NCBI GenBank assembly: GCA_002387205.1
Contig: DGLA01000022.1
Coordinates: forward strand, 124,001 to 188,000
DNA: 64,000 nt
Reading direction: 5' to 3'
DNA from: Stutzerimonas stutzeri
GTDB lineage: Bacteria; Pseudomonadota; Gammaproteobacteria; Pseudomonadales; Pseudomonadaceae
Below the pieces are notes generated by a model, which saw nothing but the letters and a program-made list of their open reading frames with translations, made no database searches and was not told the origin of the DNA. Position numbers and translations under genes: made by a program. Positions 42,271 to 50,497 of the stretch are shown in pieces. Numbering within the stretch: the first letter of the stretch is position 1; each line of letters starts with the position of its first letter.

Positions 42271-43176
42271 ATGCGTTACCTCTGTCTCCGATCCTTTATC
42301 TCGCTGGCCATCGCCAGCCTGCTGGCCTTCACGCTTCAAGCCGCCGAACGCAGCGTCGACGGCGCCTACGGCCCCGTCACGGTCGAGGGCACCCCGAAGC
42401 GCGTGGTCGCACTGGGCGAAAACGCACTCGATGCCGCACTCTCCGTCGGGGTGCAACCCGTAGGCGCACTGGCCAGCCGGGGTGGCACAGACATTCCTGA
42501 CTATCTCAAGGAAAGGTCCGGCCCCGTTGCGCTGGTTGGCACCGTTCGCGAGCCAAGCCTCGAGGCCGTACTGGCCTTGCAGCCTGACCTGATTCTCGCT
42601 TCGAGCGGGCTGGCGCGCGCGCAATACGACAAGCTCAGTCTGATTGCCCCCACGGTCGTGCCGAAAGGCGGAACCTTCGATGACTGGCGCAACACCTTTG
42701 CCGTCTACGCCCATGCCCTGGACAAGGATGCCGAAGCCCGGCAGCGCATCGCGGAAATCGACGAGCGTGTCGCCGGGCTACGTGATCAGCTGTCCGATGA
42801 ACTGCAGATCAGCGTGATTCGCTGGAACCCGCAAGGGCCTTTCATCATGTCCAGCCAGCTGTTTGTCGGTCAGTTGCTCGACGCCATCGGCTTCAAGCCA
42901 AATGAGCTTTCGACTCAGACAAAGAAGCCGCATACGGACATCCTCAGCCTCGAAAACCTTTCCAAGGCTGACGCCGACTGGGTTTTCCTGGCGACACTCA
43001 ACGCCGATGGCCGCAAAGCGCTGGACGATGCCAAGCAACAGCCAGCCTTCAACCGACTGAACGCAGTAAAGAACGACCATGTGGTTACGGTCGACGGCCA
43101 GGTGTGGAGCAGCAGTTCAGGCTATCTGGCAGCTCAGCACGTGCTCGATGACGTGGAGCGGGCCCTGTTCGACTGA
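42271..43176 (+). CDS. Periplasmic siderophore/iron-binding protein of ABC importer
   Basis: 301 aa with signal peptide (SLAIASLLAFTLQA). Class III (FepB/FhuD/FecB-type) substrate-binding fold: GTPKRVVALGENALDAALSVG, LQPDLILASSGLA, the long backbone helix and GFKPNEL. It delivers a ferric siderophore or heme-like ligand to the permeases encoded next. Its stop overlaps the next start by one base (TGATG). Which siderophore cannot be read; no TonB receptor is in the window. Confidence 0.9.
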   Translation: MRYLCLRSFISLAIASLLAFTLQAAERSVDGAYGPVTVEGTPKRVVALGENALDAALSVGVQPVGALASRGGTDIPDYLKERSGPVALVGTVREPSLEAVLALQPDLILASSGLARAQYDKLSLIAPTVVPKGGTFDDWRNTFAVYAHALDKDAEARQRIAEIDERVAGLRDQLSDELQISVIRWNPQGPFIMSSQLFVGQLLDAIGFKPNELSTQTKKPHTDILSLENLSKADADWVFLATLNADGRKALDDAKQQPAFNRLNAVKNDHVVTVDGQVWSSSSGYLAAQHVLDDVERALFD

Positions 43177-44177
43177 TGCGTACCCCCCGGTTCTCGTTAC
43201 CGCTCGCGCTGGGGCTGGCCATGGCCTGTCTGCTACTGCTGTGCCTGGCGAGCCTGTTGCTCGGCTCAGGTGACATCAGCGTGTCGCGCAGCCTGACGGC
43301 ATTGTTCAGCCCCGCCGACGAGCAGGCTCGCTTCGTGGTTTACCAGCTGCGCTGGGAACGGACGGAACTGGCGTTACTGGTCGGCATCGCACTGGGCGTC
43401 GCCGGGCTGCTGTTGCAATCGGTGACGCGCAATCCGCTTGCCGAGCCGGGACTCATGGGCGTCAGCGCGGGGGCCTCCTTCGCGGTGGTACTGGCCATTG
43501 CCATGGGCGCCAGTGCGGCATCGCTCAGCCTGCTGGTTGCCATAGGTGGCGCTCTTGCCGGCTGCATACTGGTGTTGCTGGTTACGCAGATGCGCGGGGT
43601 AGGCGACGATCCGGTGCGTCTGGTGCTGGCAGGCGCAGCCTTTACCGGATTGCTTACTGCGCTCAGCAGCATGTTGCTCCTGCAGGACCAGCGCACCGCG
43701 GATGAAATGCGCTTCTGGATCGTCGGCGCGCTGGCCGGACGTCCGCCAGGCACCCTGGCCTGGAGTTTGCCGGGGCTTATCGCCGGCCTGCTTCTCGTGC
43801 TGCCGTTGATCCCTACCCTCGCCGCGCTGTCCCTGGGTGAACGCGTCGCCAGCGGACTGGGTCACCATCCACGCATGACGCGGCTGGTGACCTTGCTGGC
43901 AGTCGCCCTGCTCGTTGGCACCGCCACTGCCGCGGCCGGGCCGATCGGTTTTGTCGGCCTGGTGGTGCCCTTCATCGCCCGCCGCCTGGTGGGCACCGAC
44001 ATACGTCGCACCTTCGGGCTCTCGATGTTGCTCGGCCCCTGCCTCGTGCTGTTTGCCGACATATTGTCGCGGCTCGCAGTGCGTCCCTACGAATTGCCGG
44101 TCGGAGTCATCACGGCTTTTGTCGGCGCGCCCATCCTGATCGCGGTGGTGCGTAGCCATCGACTGCCGACGCTCTGA
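43176..44177 (+). CDS. FecCD-family permease 1
   Basis: A 333-aa integral membrane protein with about nine to ten helices. FecCD motifs include LLQSVTRNPLAEPGLMGVSAGASFAV and the cytoplasmic coupling region LGERVASGLGHHPRM; GPIGFVGLVVPFIARRLVGTD is diagnostic. It pairs with the next gene to form the channel of the iron-complex importer. Translationally coupled to the binding protein. Confidence 0.92.
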   Translation: MRTPRFSLPLALGLAMACLLLLCLASLLLGSGDISVSRSLTALFSPADEQARFVVYQLRWERTELALLVGIALGVAGLLLQSVTRNPLAEPGLMGVSAGASFAVVLAIAMGASAASLSLLVAIGGALAGCILVLLVTQMRGVGDDPVRLVLAGAAFTGLLTALSSMLLLQDQRTADEMRFWIVGALAGRPPGTLAWSLPGLIAGLLLVLPLIPTLAALSLGERVASGLGHHPRMTRLVTLLAVALLVGTATAAAGPIGFVGLVVPFIARRLVGTDIRRTFGLSMLLGPCLVLFADILSRLAVRPYELPVGVITAFVGAPILIAVVRSHRLPTL

Positions 44178-44178
44178 T

Positions 44179-45243
44179 ATGAACATCATCTCCACGCAGC
44201 ACACACGCGCCCCACATGGCTATTGCCTGCTGGAGCTCGGTGGATGTTCCTTTCTCGCCCACCGGCGAGGCCTGCTGGTCGCGACTGGCCTGAGCCTCGC
44301 CTTGCTGGTGGCGTGCTGCTGGCTGCTGGCAGCAGGTACGCCTGGACTGAGCCAGTGGCAGGCGGTGCGCGCTGCCATGGGTAGAGGCGACCCGATGCAC
44401 GTGCTGCTGGTTCACGAGCTCCGGCTGCCACGGCTGATTGCCGGGCTGCTGAGCGGCGCAGCATTGGGCGCAGCCGGTTGCCTGTTGCAAACCCTGGCGC
44501 GAAACCGTCTGGCAACGCCCGGCGTGATCGGTATCGATAACGGCGCGACTGCCTTTGCCGTCGCATCCATCGTGGCCATACCGACCAGCATTGCACCATC
44601 GATGCTGGCGCTCTCCGGCGCGGCTACTGCTGCGGCCCTGACCTTTGCATTGGCCATGGGCTCGGGCGCCCGTGGGTATCGCTTCATCGTGGTCGGCATC
44701 GCCATCGGCGTGCTGTTCGGTGCGCTCACCAACCTGATGCTGGCTCGCACCGATATCGACGCAGCCAATGCCGCCTATCCCTGGACGGTCGGCAGCCTCA
44801 ATGCACGCCCTGCCGATGCAGTGCTTTTGCTGGGGATCGGGTTGGCGCTGGGCCTGCCCGTTGCGAAGATGCTGGTCCGCCCGCTGGCGCTCATGCGTTT
44901 TTCCGACAACGTTGCCATTGGCCTCGGAGCACGGCTGCGCCTGATGCGCCTTGTCACCCTGGCGCTGACCGTATGGCTGACGGCGCTGGCCGTCGCAGTA
45001 GTCGGCCCGGTCGGGCTGATCGCGTTGGTCGCACCGGAGATGGCGCGCTACCTGTGTCGACAGCATGGCGTGCCGGTCATCAATTCTGCGCTGAGCGGTG
45101 CCCTGCTGATGGTCCTTGCCGACTGGGTCGGACGCACGCTGCTCGCGCCAGTGGAGATTCCGGTGGGCATCATCATGGCCATTGTCGGCGGTCCCTATCT
45201 GATCTGGATTCTGCTACGCCAACCTTCGCGGACACTTTCATGA
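44179..45243 (+). CDS. FecCD-family permease 2
   Basis: 354 aa, second channel subunit. It has the same family motifs: LLQTLARNRLATPGVIGIDNG, VGPVGLIALVAPEMARYLC and the terminal PVEIPVGIIMAIVGGPYLIWIL. About ten helices. It starts 1 base after permease 1 and its stop overlaps the ATG of the ATPase gene (ATGA). Confidence 0.92.
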   Translation: MNIISTQHTRAPHGYCLLELGGCSFLAHRRGLLVATGLSLALLVACCWLLAAGTPGLSQWQAVRAAMGRGDPMHVLLVHELRLPRLIAGLLSGAALGAAGCLLQTLARNRLATPGVIGIDNGATAFAVASIVAIPTSIAPSMLALSGAATAAALTFALAMGSGARGYRFIVVGIAIGVLFGALTNLMLARTDIDAANAAYPWTVGSLNARPADAVLLLGIGLALGLPVAKMLVRPLALMRFSDNVAIGLGARLRLMRLVTLALTVWLTALAVAVVGPVGLIALVAPEMARYLCRQHGVPVINSALSGALLMVLADWVGRTLLAPVEIPVGIIMAIVGGPYLIWILLRQPSRTLS

Positions 45244-46082
45244 CCCAACTCCCCGCCATCCTCACCGAAAGCACTGCCACCGACGTTCGCCTCGAAGCCA
45301 AGGCGCTAGGCATGGGCTACGGCGACGCCGCGGTGATCGAAGGACTCGACCTGCAATTACCCCGGGGCAAGGTGACGGCCATTGTCGGACCCAATGGCTG
45401 CGGCAAATCCACCCTGCTCGCCGGGCTCGCACGCCTGCACAAGCCCAGCAGTGGCGCCGTTCTGCTCAATGGCCAGGCGATCACCAGGCTACCGACCCGG
45501 GAAGTGGCGCAGCAGCTGGCCCTGTTGCCCCAGGAAGCCAGCGCCCCGGACGGTTTGACCGTTGCCGAGCTGATCCGCTTCGGCCGGCAACCTCATCAGC
45601 GCTTGCTTCAACAGTGGAGTGAACATGACCAGGCGATCGTCGAGGCAGCATTGCAAGCCGCCGACCTGTCCGATCTGGCCGATCGCCCGTTAGAGTCGAT
45701 GTCGGGAGGGCAGCGCCAGCGTGCCTGGATCGCCATGGCCATCGCGCAGGACACCCCGCTGCTGCTGCTGGACGAACCCACCTCGGCCCTGGACCTGGGG
45801 CACCAGATCGAAGTGTTCGAGCTGATTCGCCAACTCGCCACAGCGGGTAAGACCATCGTCATGGTCGTGCACGACCTCACCAGTGCCTGCCGCTACGCCG
45901 ATCATCTGGTCGCCATGCATGGCGGACGCATCGTGGCCGAGGGCGCTCCGCAAAACGTGGTGACGCCGGAGCTGGTCGAAACGCTCTATGGAGTAGCGTG
46001 CACGTTGCTGCACGACCCACTGCACGGTAATCCGATCATCGCGGGCATCCGGCGATCAGCCTCGCCAGCTATCAGCTCGTAG
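45240..46082 (+). CDS. ABC ATPase of siderophore/iron importer (FepC/FecE type)
   Basis: 280 aa. Walker A GPNGCGKST, Q-loop LLPQEASAPDGL, signature MSGGQRQRAWIAMAIAQD, Walker B LLLLDEPTSALD and the switch His in VVHDLTSACRYADH are all intact, so it should be active. Start ATG 45240 overlaps the stop of permease 2. It completes a binding protein-permease-permease-ATPase operon. Convergent with the next gene. Confidence 0.93.
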   Translation: MTQLPAILTESTATDVRLEAKALGMGYGDAAVIEGLDLQLPRGKVTAIVGPNGCGKSTLLAGLARLHKPSSGAVLLNGQAITRLPTREVAQQLALLPQEASAPDGLTVAELIRFGRQPHQRLLQQWSEHDQAIVEAALQAADLSDLADRPLESMSGGQRQRAWIAMAIAQDTPLLLLDEPTSALDLGHQIEVFELIRQLATAGKTIVMVVHDLTSACRYADHLVAMHGGRIVAEGAPQNVVTPELVETLYGVACTLLHDPLHGNPIIAGIRRSASPAISS

Positions 46083-46112
46083 ACGATCACCGGACCGGCG
46101 CAGCCAGGCGAG

Positions 46113-46499
46113 TCAAGCTGCCGCTGGTTTCTTCTTGCGGGGCTTGAGGTAGCGGGTCAGGCCCTGGAACCACATCACCAGCGCCGGGTTTCCCTGGATC
46201 TGGATGTCCTTGTTCTGGATGCCTTGCATGAAGGCCAGCTGCTTGTTCTCGGCGTTCATGGTGGCGAAGCCGTAGGCGCTGTCCTTGAAGCCGATGGCGA
46301 ACGCCGGATCGGTGGCAGGGCCGCCGTGGCTGGAGACACGCTGATCCTTGACCCTGTAATGCCGAGCCACCTTGCCGTCGAGGGTATGCAGCTGGAAGGT
46401 CAGGTCCTTGTCCACAAGCTGCTTCTGAAAATCAGGATTGGAGCGGCTGGCCCTGGTCATCAAACGACCAAGCATCCAAAGAAGAAAGCGAAACTTCAT
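46113..46499 (-). CDS. Conserved hypothetical, SCP2-like
   Basis: A 128-aa protein with an SCP2/sterol-carrier-like pattern (FQLHTLDGKVARHYRVKDQRV, DPAFAIGFKDSAYGFATM, DIQIQGNPALVMWFQGLTRY) and a Lys-rich tail RKKKPAAA. An N-terminal hydrophobic stretch may associate it with the membrane. The gene lies next to hupA as in P. aeruginosa. Function unknown. Confidence 0.72.
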   Translation of the reverse strand: MKFRFLLWMLGRLMTRASRSNPDFQKQLVDKDLTFQLHTLDGKVARHYRVKDQRVSSHGGPATDPAFAIGFKDSAYGFATMNAENKQLAFMQGIQNKDIQIQGNPALVMWFQGLTRYLKPRKKKPAAA

Positions 46500-46578
46500 T
46501 AAATGTCCCAGAAATGGCGATAAGTTCGCGCATTGTAGCGACTGGAGAGGTATTTCCTAGCGGCAGGATTCAAATGCA

Positions 46579-46601
46579 CCCGGAGCCTGGGCGGCCCCGG
46601 G
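46579..46601 (-). terminator. Candidate terminator of hupA
   Basis: 9-bp stem with one G-U pair, CCCGGAGCC (46579-46587) / GGCCCCGGG (46593-46601), 5-base loop. On the minus strand it is followed by TGCATTT, a poor U-run. It lies 12 bases beyond the hupA stop. Confidence 0.5.
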
Positions 46602-46612
46602 CGACGCGAAAC

Positions 46613-46885
46613 TCAGTTGATCGCGTCTTTGAGCATCTTTCCCGGCTTGAACGCCACGGTATTGCTGGCCTTGATGGTGACAGGTTCGCCCGTCTGCGGG
46701 TTCTTGCCGGTGCGGGCACCTCGGTGGCGCTGCAGGAAGGTACCAAAGCCCACCAGCGTCACGCTGTCCTTGCGGTTGAGCGCGTTGGTGATTTCATCCA
46801 GTACGGCGTTAAGTACACGGTTGGCCTGATCCTTGGTGAGATCAGCCTTGTCGGCGATAGCGGCTGCGAGTTCCGGTTTGCGCAT
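46613..46885 (-). CDS. hupA: DNA-binding protein HU
   Basis: A 90-aa HU-family protein that bends DNA and organises the nucleoid. MRKPELAAAIADKADLTKDQ begins the helical dimer body; the beta arm contains GRNPQTG-type GKNPQTGEPVTI and the tail FKPGKMLKDAIN is canonical. The start at 46885 is the family start, although the frame stays open further upstream. Confidence 0.96.
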   Translation of the reverse strand: MRKPELAAAIADKADLTKDQANRVLNAVLDEITNALNRKDSVTLVGFGTFLQRHRGARTGKNPQTGEPVTIKASNTVAFKPGKMLKDAIN

Positions 46886-47034
46886 AGGTAGCCTCTGAGA
46901 CTTTCTTGTTGTTGTGCTCTGCTGTTCTCCGAACAGCATTCCAAAGCGCTGCAACGGCTCTGGACTGCGGCAGCGCCCTAGGAGAATGGCACGCTGCTAG
47001 CACTCGCGCCAGCCCCTGCCACGGGTTTGGCCGT

Positions 47035-48237
47035 TCATTCTGATGACTTTAACGACAGAACCTGCGGCATTTCAGCCAACACCGGGGGCAGCTGTTTGTT
47101 CAACGACAAACGCTCTGCCACGGCCGTTCCGGTGAGCGCATAGCCGAGCAGCCGGCCATCCACTGCACAAAAGATTGCCTTGAGGTTGTTGCCGTCGCCT
47201 TCGACGCTCCAGCTGCCTTCACTGCCGGCGGCAGGCGGAGACACCACGAGCGGGCACACCGGTGTTTTCACGGTGATCGGCATCGGGCCGTAGGTAACCG
47301 GCGTCGGTTGGCCCGCGAGGGTTCTGGCCAGGGCACGGACCCCGCTCATGAGCGGCATCACGTACAAGAGGTTCAGCCCTTCCACTTCGGCACAATCGCC
47401 AAGCGCATAGACATGCTCGGCGGACGTCCGCAGCAGGCGGTCCACTTCGATGCCGCGATTGACCTCGAGCCCTGCCGCCTCGGCCAGCTCGGTGCGGGGA
47501 CGCAGCCCCACAGCACTGACCACCAGATCGCACCGGATTCGCTGGCCGTCGGACAGCTGAGCCTGCAATCCATCGCCCTGACGCTCCAGCCTTTCGAGCA
47601 CCGGCCCAAGATGGAAGCGGGCACCCAGCGATTGCAGCCCACGCTGCACCGCAGCGGCTGGCTCGACGGGCAGTAGCGACGGCATGATCTGTTCGCATGG
47701 CGCGACCAGATCGACCTCGTAGCCCCCCTGCAGCAGGTCATTGGCGAACTCGCAGCCGATCAGCCCCGCCCCAAGGATCAGCACACGCCGCTTGCCCTGT
47801 GCGGCCTCGCGGAAACGGCCGTAGTCGAGCAGGTCGTTGATCGGGAAGATCGCATCCTGCGCATCGCCGGCGACCGGCACTTGAATGGTCTGCGCACCCC
47901 AGGCGATCACCAGATCGCGGTAAGGCACAGGCTCGTTGCCAATCCAGACGCGACGCTTGGCCGGTTCCAGACGGGTCACCCGAGTATGGGTGCGGATTTC
48001 GGCATTGAGCTGGATAGCCATCGGCCCCGCCACCGTCATGCCGAGCGCATCGGCATCCTTGTTCATGGCAAAACCGGTTGAGAGCATGGGCTTGGAATAC
48101 GAGCGCCCGTCGTCTGCGGTAATCAGCAGCAGGGGCGTTTCACTGTCCAGCTTGCGAAATTCACGGGCAAGGTTGTAGCCCGCCAGCCCCGTACCAATGA
48201 TGACCAGCGGTGCGTTTTCATGGTTCGAGTCGTTCAT
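47035..48237 (-). CDS. rubB: Rubredoxin-NAD(+) reductase
   Basis: A 400-aa FAD/NAD-dependent reductase. FAD motif VIIGTGLAGYNLAREFRKL, NAD-binding VLILGAGLIGCEFANDL, and the second FAD segment VYALGDCAEVEGLN. It reduces the rubredoxin encoded just upstream, for alkane hydroxylase or reactive-oxygen defence. Its ATG lies one base after the rubredoxin stop. A C-terminal rubredoxin-reductase specific domain (residues about 320-395) is present. Confidence 0.93.
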   Translation of the reverse strand: MNDSNHENAPLVIIGTGLAGYNLAREFRKLDSETPLLLITADDGRSYSKPMLSTGFAMNKDADALGMTVAGPMAIQLNAEIRTHTRVTRLEPAKRRVWIGNEPVPYRDLVIAWGAQTIQVPVAGDAQDAIFPINDLLDYGRFREAAQGKRRVLILGAGLIGCEFANDLLQGGYEVDLVAPCEQIMPSLLPVEPAAAVQRGLQSLGARFHLGPVLERLERQGDGLQAQLSDGQRIRCDLVVSAVGLRPRTELAEAAGLEVNRGIEVDRLLRTSAEHVYALGDCAEVEGLNLLYVMPLMSGVRALARTLAGQPTPVTYGPMPITVKTPVCPLVVSPPAAGSEGSWSVEGDGNNLKAIFCAVDGRLLGYALTGTAVAERLSLNKQLPPVLAEMPQVLSLKSSE

Positions 48238-48238
48238 C

Positions 48239-48406
48239 TCAGCCGATCGCGATCATTTCAAAGTCCATCTTGCCGACGCCACAGTCGGGGCACAGCCAGT
48301 CTTCCGGCACGTCTTCCCAGGCAGTGCCGGGCGCGATGCCCTCGTCCGGCCAGCCCTCGGCTTCGTCATAGATGAACCCACACACCACGCATTGCCACTT
48401 TTTCAT
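48239..48406 (-). CDS. rubA: Rubredoxin
   Basis: A 55-aa rubredoxin. Translation begins MKKWQCVVCGFIYDEAEG and ends CPDCGVGKMDFEMIAIG. The two knuckles CVVCG and CPDCG supply the four Cys ligands of one iron, and the conserved aromatic residues are present. GAGGTG precedes the ATG. One-electron carrier for the reductase in the same operon. P. aeruginosa has two tandem rubredoxin genes at this place; only one is present here. Confidence 0.95.
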   Translation of the reverse strand: MKKWQCVVCGFIYDEAEGWPDEGIAPGTAWEDVPEDWLCPDCGVGKMDFEMIAIG

Positions 48407-48512
48407 TATTCACCTCGATCAGTCTCGGTTGCGCTGCACGCTATACCAGAACGCGATGAGCGCCAAACCCTGGCATCGGTGATAGACCTCGTACCTGCGA
48501 AAGATTTCAGGG

Positions 48513-48543
48513 CAAAACAAAACGGGCGGCCTAGGCCGCCCGT
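48513..48543 (-). terminator. Intrinsic terminator of glcA
   Basis: Perfect 10-bp palindrome arms ACGGGCGGCC (48522-48531) / GGCCGCCCGT (48534-48543) with a 2-base centre. On the minus strand it is followed by TTTTGTTTTG (48512-48521). It lies 23 bases beyond the glcA stop. Confidence 0.85.
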
Positions 48544-48565
48544 CCGGGTTCACATGCGCAGCAAT

Positions 48566-50275
48566 TTAGCTGGCGGTCGCGATACCCACCAGCGGATCGC
48601 TGATATTCATTACATAGAAGCCAATCAGGCCGATGGTGCCAGCCAGGACGAGGTAGTAAAGCGTCGGCAGCATGGTCTTGCGCAGGGTGATCCCTTCACG
48701 CCCCAGCAGACCGACCGTGGCCGAAGCCGCGACGACGTTGTGGATGGCGATCATGTTGCCTGCCGCGGCGCCCACCGATTGCAGCGCTACCATCAACGCA
48801 CCGGAGATACCCAGCAGCCCGGCGGTGTTGTATTGGAACTGCGACAGCATCAGGTTGGACACCGTGTTGGAACCCGCGATGAAGGCGCCCAGGGCGCCGA
48901 CCGCAGGCGAGAAGAACGGGTAGACCCCGCCTACGCTGTTGGCCACCAGTTGTGCCATGGCTACTGGCATGGAGACCAGATCCGAACCGTTGACCCCCGA
49001 GTTGATCAGGATCCGCACCATCGGGATGGTGAAGATCAGCACGAAGCCGGCGCCCAGCAGCGTCTTGCTGGACTCGGCGATGGCAGCGCCCAGCTGAGCG
49101 GCTTTCATCCGATGCAGGAAGAAGGTCACCAGCACCACCATGCAGAGAATCCCGCCTGGCAGATACAGCGGTTCCAGCGTGCCGGACACACCGGTTTCAC
49201 CAAGGATGTCCCTCCAGCCGAAGCTCACCGACATCAGCGCCGCCTTGAGACCCGGGAATACCCGCGACATCACCAGGAAGACCGCCAGCAGCAGATAGGG
49301 TGCCCAGGCCATCGGTACGGAGATCGGCGTACGTCCGGCCACGTCGTCAATCTTCATCTCGATCTTGCCCATCCACTCCACCGGCCATTCACTGGCCGGA
49401 GCGAAGTCCCAGCTGGACTTGGGCAGCAGGAAGCCCGCTTTCGCAGCCGGCACCACGATGGCCAGGCCGACCAGGGCGCCGATCATCGAAGGGAACTCCG
49501 GACCAAGGAAGACGCCCGCGGCAGCATAGGGAATCACGAACGCAAGGCCGGTGAAAATGGCGAACGGCGCCATAGCCAGGCCTTCACTCCAGGAGCGATT
49601 GCGGCCGAAGAAGCGCGTCATGATGCAGATCATGATCAGCGGCATGAGGATGCCGCACAGCGCATGGATGATTGCCACGCGGGAGAAGATCAGATGGAAG
49701 AACGTCTCCCAGTTGCTGCCCACCGTTGCCAATTGCCCGCCCAGGGTCGCCTGGTCGAGACCGCCGGCGACACCCACCAGAATCGGCGTACCCACCGCAC
49801 CGAAGGAGACCGGTGTGGATTGCACCATCATCCCGAGCACGACCGCCGTCAGCGCCGGGAAGCCCAGTGCAACGAGCAGCGGCGCAGCCACCGCAGCCGG
49901 TGTACCGAAGCCTGAAGCACCTTCGATGAAGCAGCCGAACAGCCAGGCCACGATCAGCACCTGGACACGCTTGTCCGGACTCACGTTGGCGAAGCCGCGA
50001 CGAATCGACGCGATGCCCCCGGAGTGCTTGAGCGTGTTGAGCAACAGGATGGCGCCGAAGATGATCCAGAGGATCGCGGCGGTGAGAATCAGGCCCTGCA
50101 GCGTGGAAGCCAGGACCCGGTTGAAGGTCATGTCCCAAGCCAACAGGCCGATCAATGCAGTGAGGACGAAAACCAGCGGCATTGCGTACTTGGCCGGCCA
50201 GCGAAAGCCGATCAGCAGTACCCCCGCCAGCACCAGCGGCACGAAGGCCAGTATGGACAGCAGTGTCTGACTCAT
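48566..50275 (-). CDS. glcA: Glycolate/lactate permease (LldP family)
   Basis: 569 aa, about 12-14 helices, LctP/LldP family: LIVAWLFGCFIEGASGFGTP, VVLGMMVQSTPVSFGAVGTP, ALGAFIAGSNTVSNLMLSQF. It imports glycolate, L- or D-lactate with protons. Placed last after glcB, it is most likely the glycolate permease GlcA. Start MSQTLLSILAF is set by AAGGAA 7 bases upstream. An A-rich Crc/Hfq-like motif overlaps this ribosome site. Confidence 0.88.
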   Translation of the reverse strand: MSQTLLSILAFVPLVLAGVLLIGFRWPAKYAMPLVFVLTALIGLLAWDMTFNRVLASTLQGLILTAAILWIIFGAILLLNTLKHSGGIASIRRGFANVSPDKRVQVLIVAWLFGCFIEGASGFGTPAAVAAPLLVALGFPALTAVVLGMMVQSTPVSFGAVGTPILVGVAGGLDQATLGGQLATVGSNWETFFHLIFSRVAIIHALCGILMPLIMICIMTRFFGRNRSWSEGLAMAPFAIFTGLAFVIPYAAAGVFLGPEFPSMIGALVGLAIVVPAAKAGFLLPKSSWDFAPASEWPVEWMGKIEMKIDDVAGRTPISVPMAWAPYLLLAVFLVMSRVFPGLKAALMSVSFGWRDILGETGVSGTLEPLYLPGGILCMVVLVTFFLHRMKAAQLGAAIAESSKTLLGAGFVLIFTIPMVRILINSGVNGSDLVSMPVAMAQLVANSVGGVYPFFSPAVGALGAFIAGSNTVSNLMLSQFQYNTAGLLGISGALMVALQSVGAAAGNMIAIHNVVAASATVGLLGREGITLRKTMLPTLYYLVLAGTIGLIGFYVMNISDPLVGIATAS

Positions 50276-50282
50276 TGTTGGG

Positions 50283-50300
50283 TTCCTTGTTTTTTGTTGT
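50283..50300 (-). promoter_or_regulatory. Crc/Hfq A-rich motif at glcA start
   Basis: On the minus strand ACAACAAAAAACAAGGAA covers the Shine-Dalgarno of glcA (ATG at 50275). It contains two overlapping AAnAAnAA matches. This is the classical architecture of a Crc/Hfq repressed gene in Pseudomonas; the site itself has not been tested here. Confidence 0.6.
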
Positions 50301-50410
50301 GAACCGCTTCTATCCGGAAAAGCCCGGTCCCACGCATGGCTGAAATGACGAATCACCTCAGTCCGAGAAGCTGACCAACGAGTCACGTTAGCCGGCCCCT
50401 CTTGCTCGAA

Positions 50411-50439
50411 AGCCCCGGGCGCTGGAAGCGCCCGGGGCT
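50411..50439 (-). terminator. Strong hairpin after glcB
   Basis: Perfect 12-bp stem AGCCCCGGGCGC (50411-50422) / GCGCCCGGGGCT (50428-50439), 5-base loop, followed on the minus strand by TTTCG. It lies 59 bases beyond the glcB stop and 136 bases before glcA, so it may reduce read-through from glcB into glcA. Confidence 0.7.
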
Positions 50440-50497
50440 CATCAAATCGCGTCGGCGATCAGCCCATGCTGACCGCCGACTGTCTTGCTGATGCCGC

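Noticed and set aside
48197..49915. 572-codon open frame antisense to glcA and rubA
   Set aside because: Antisense to the permease; composition rich in His, Arg and Gln, no motif.
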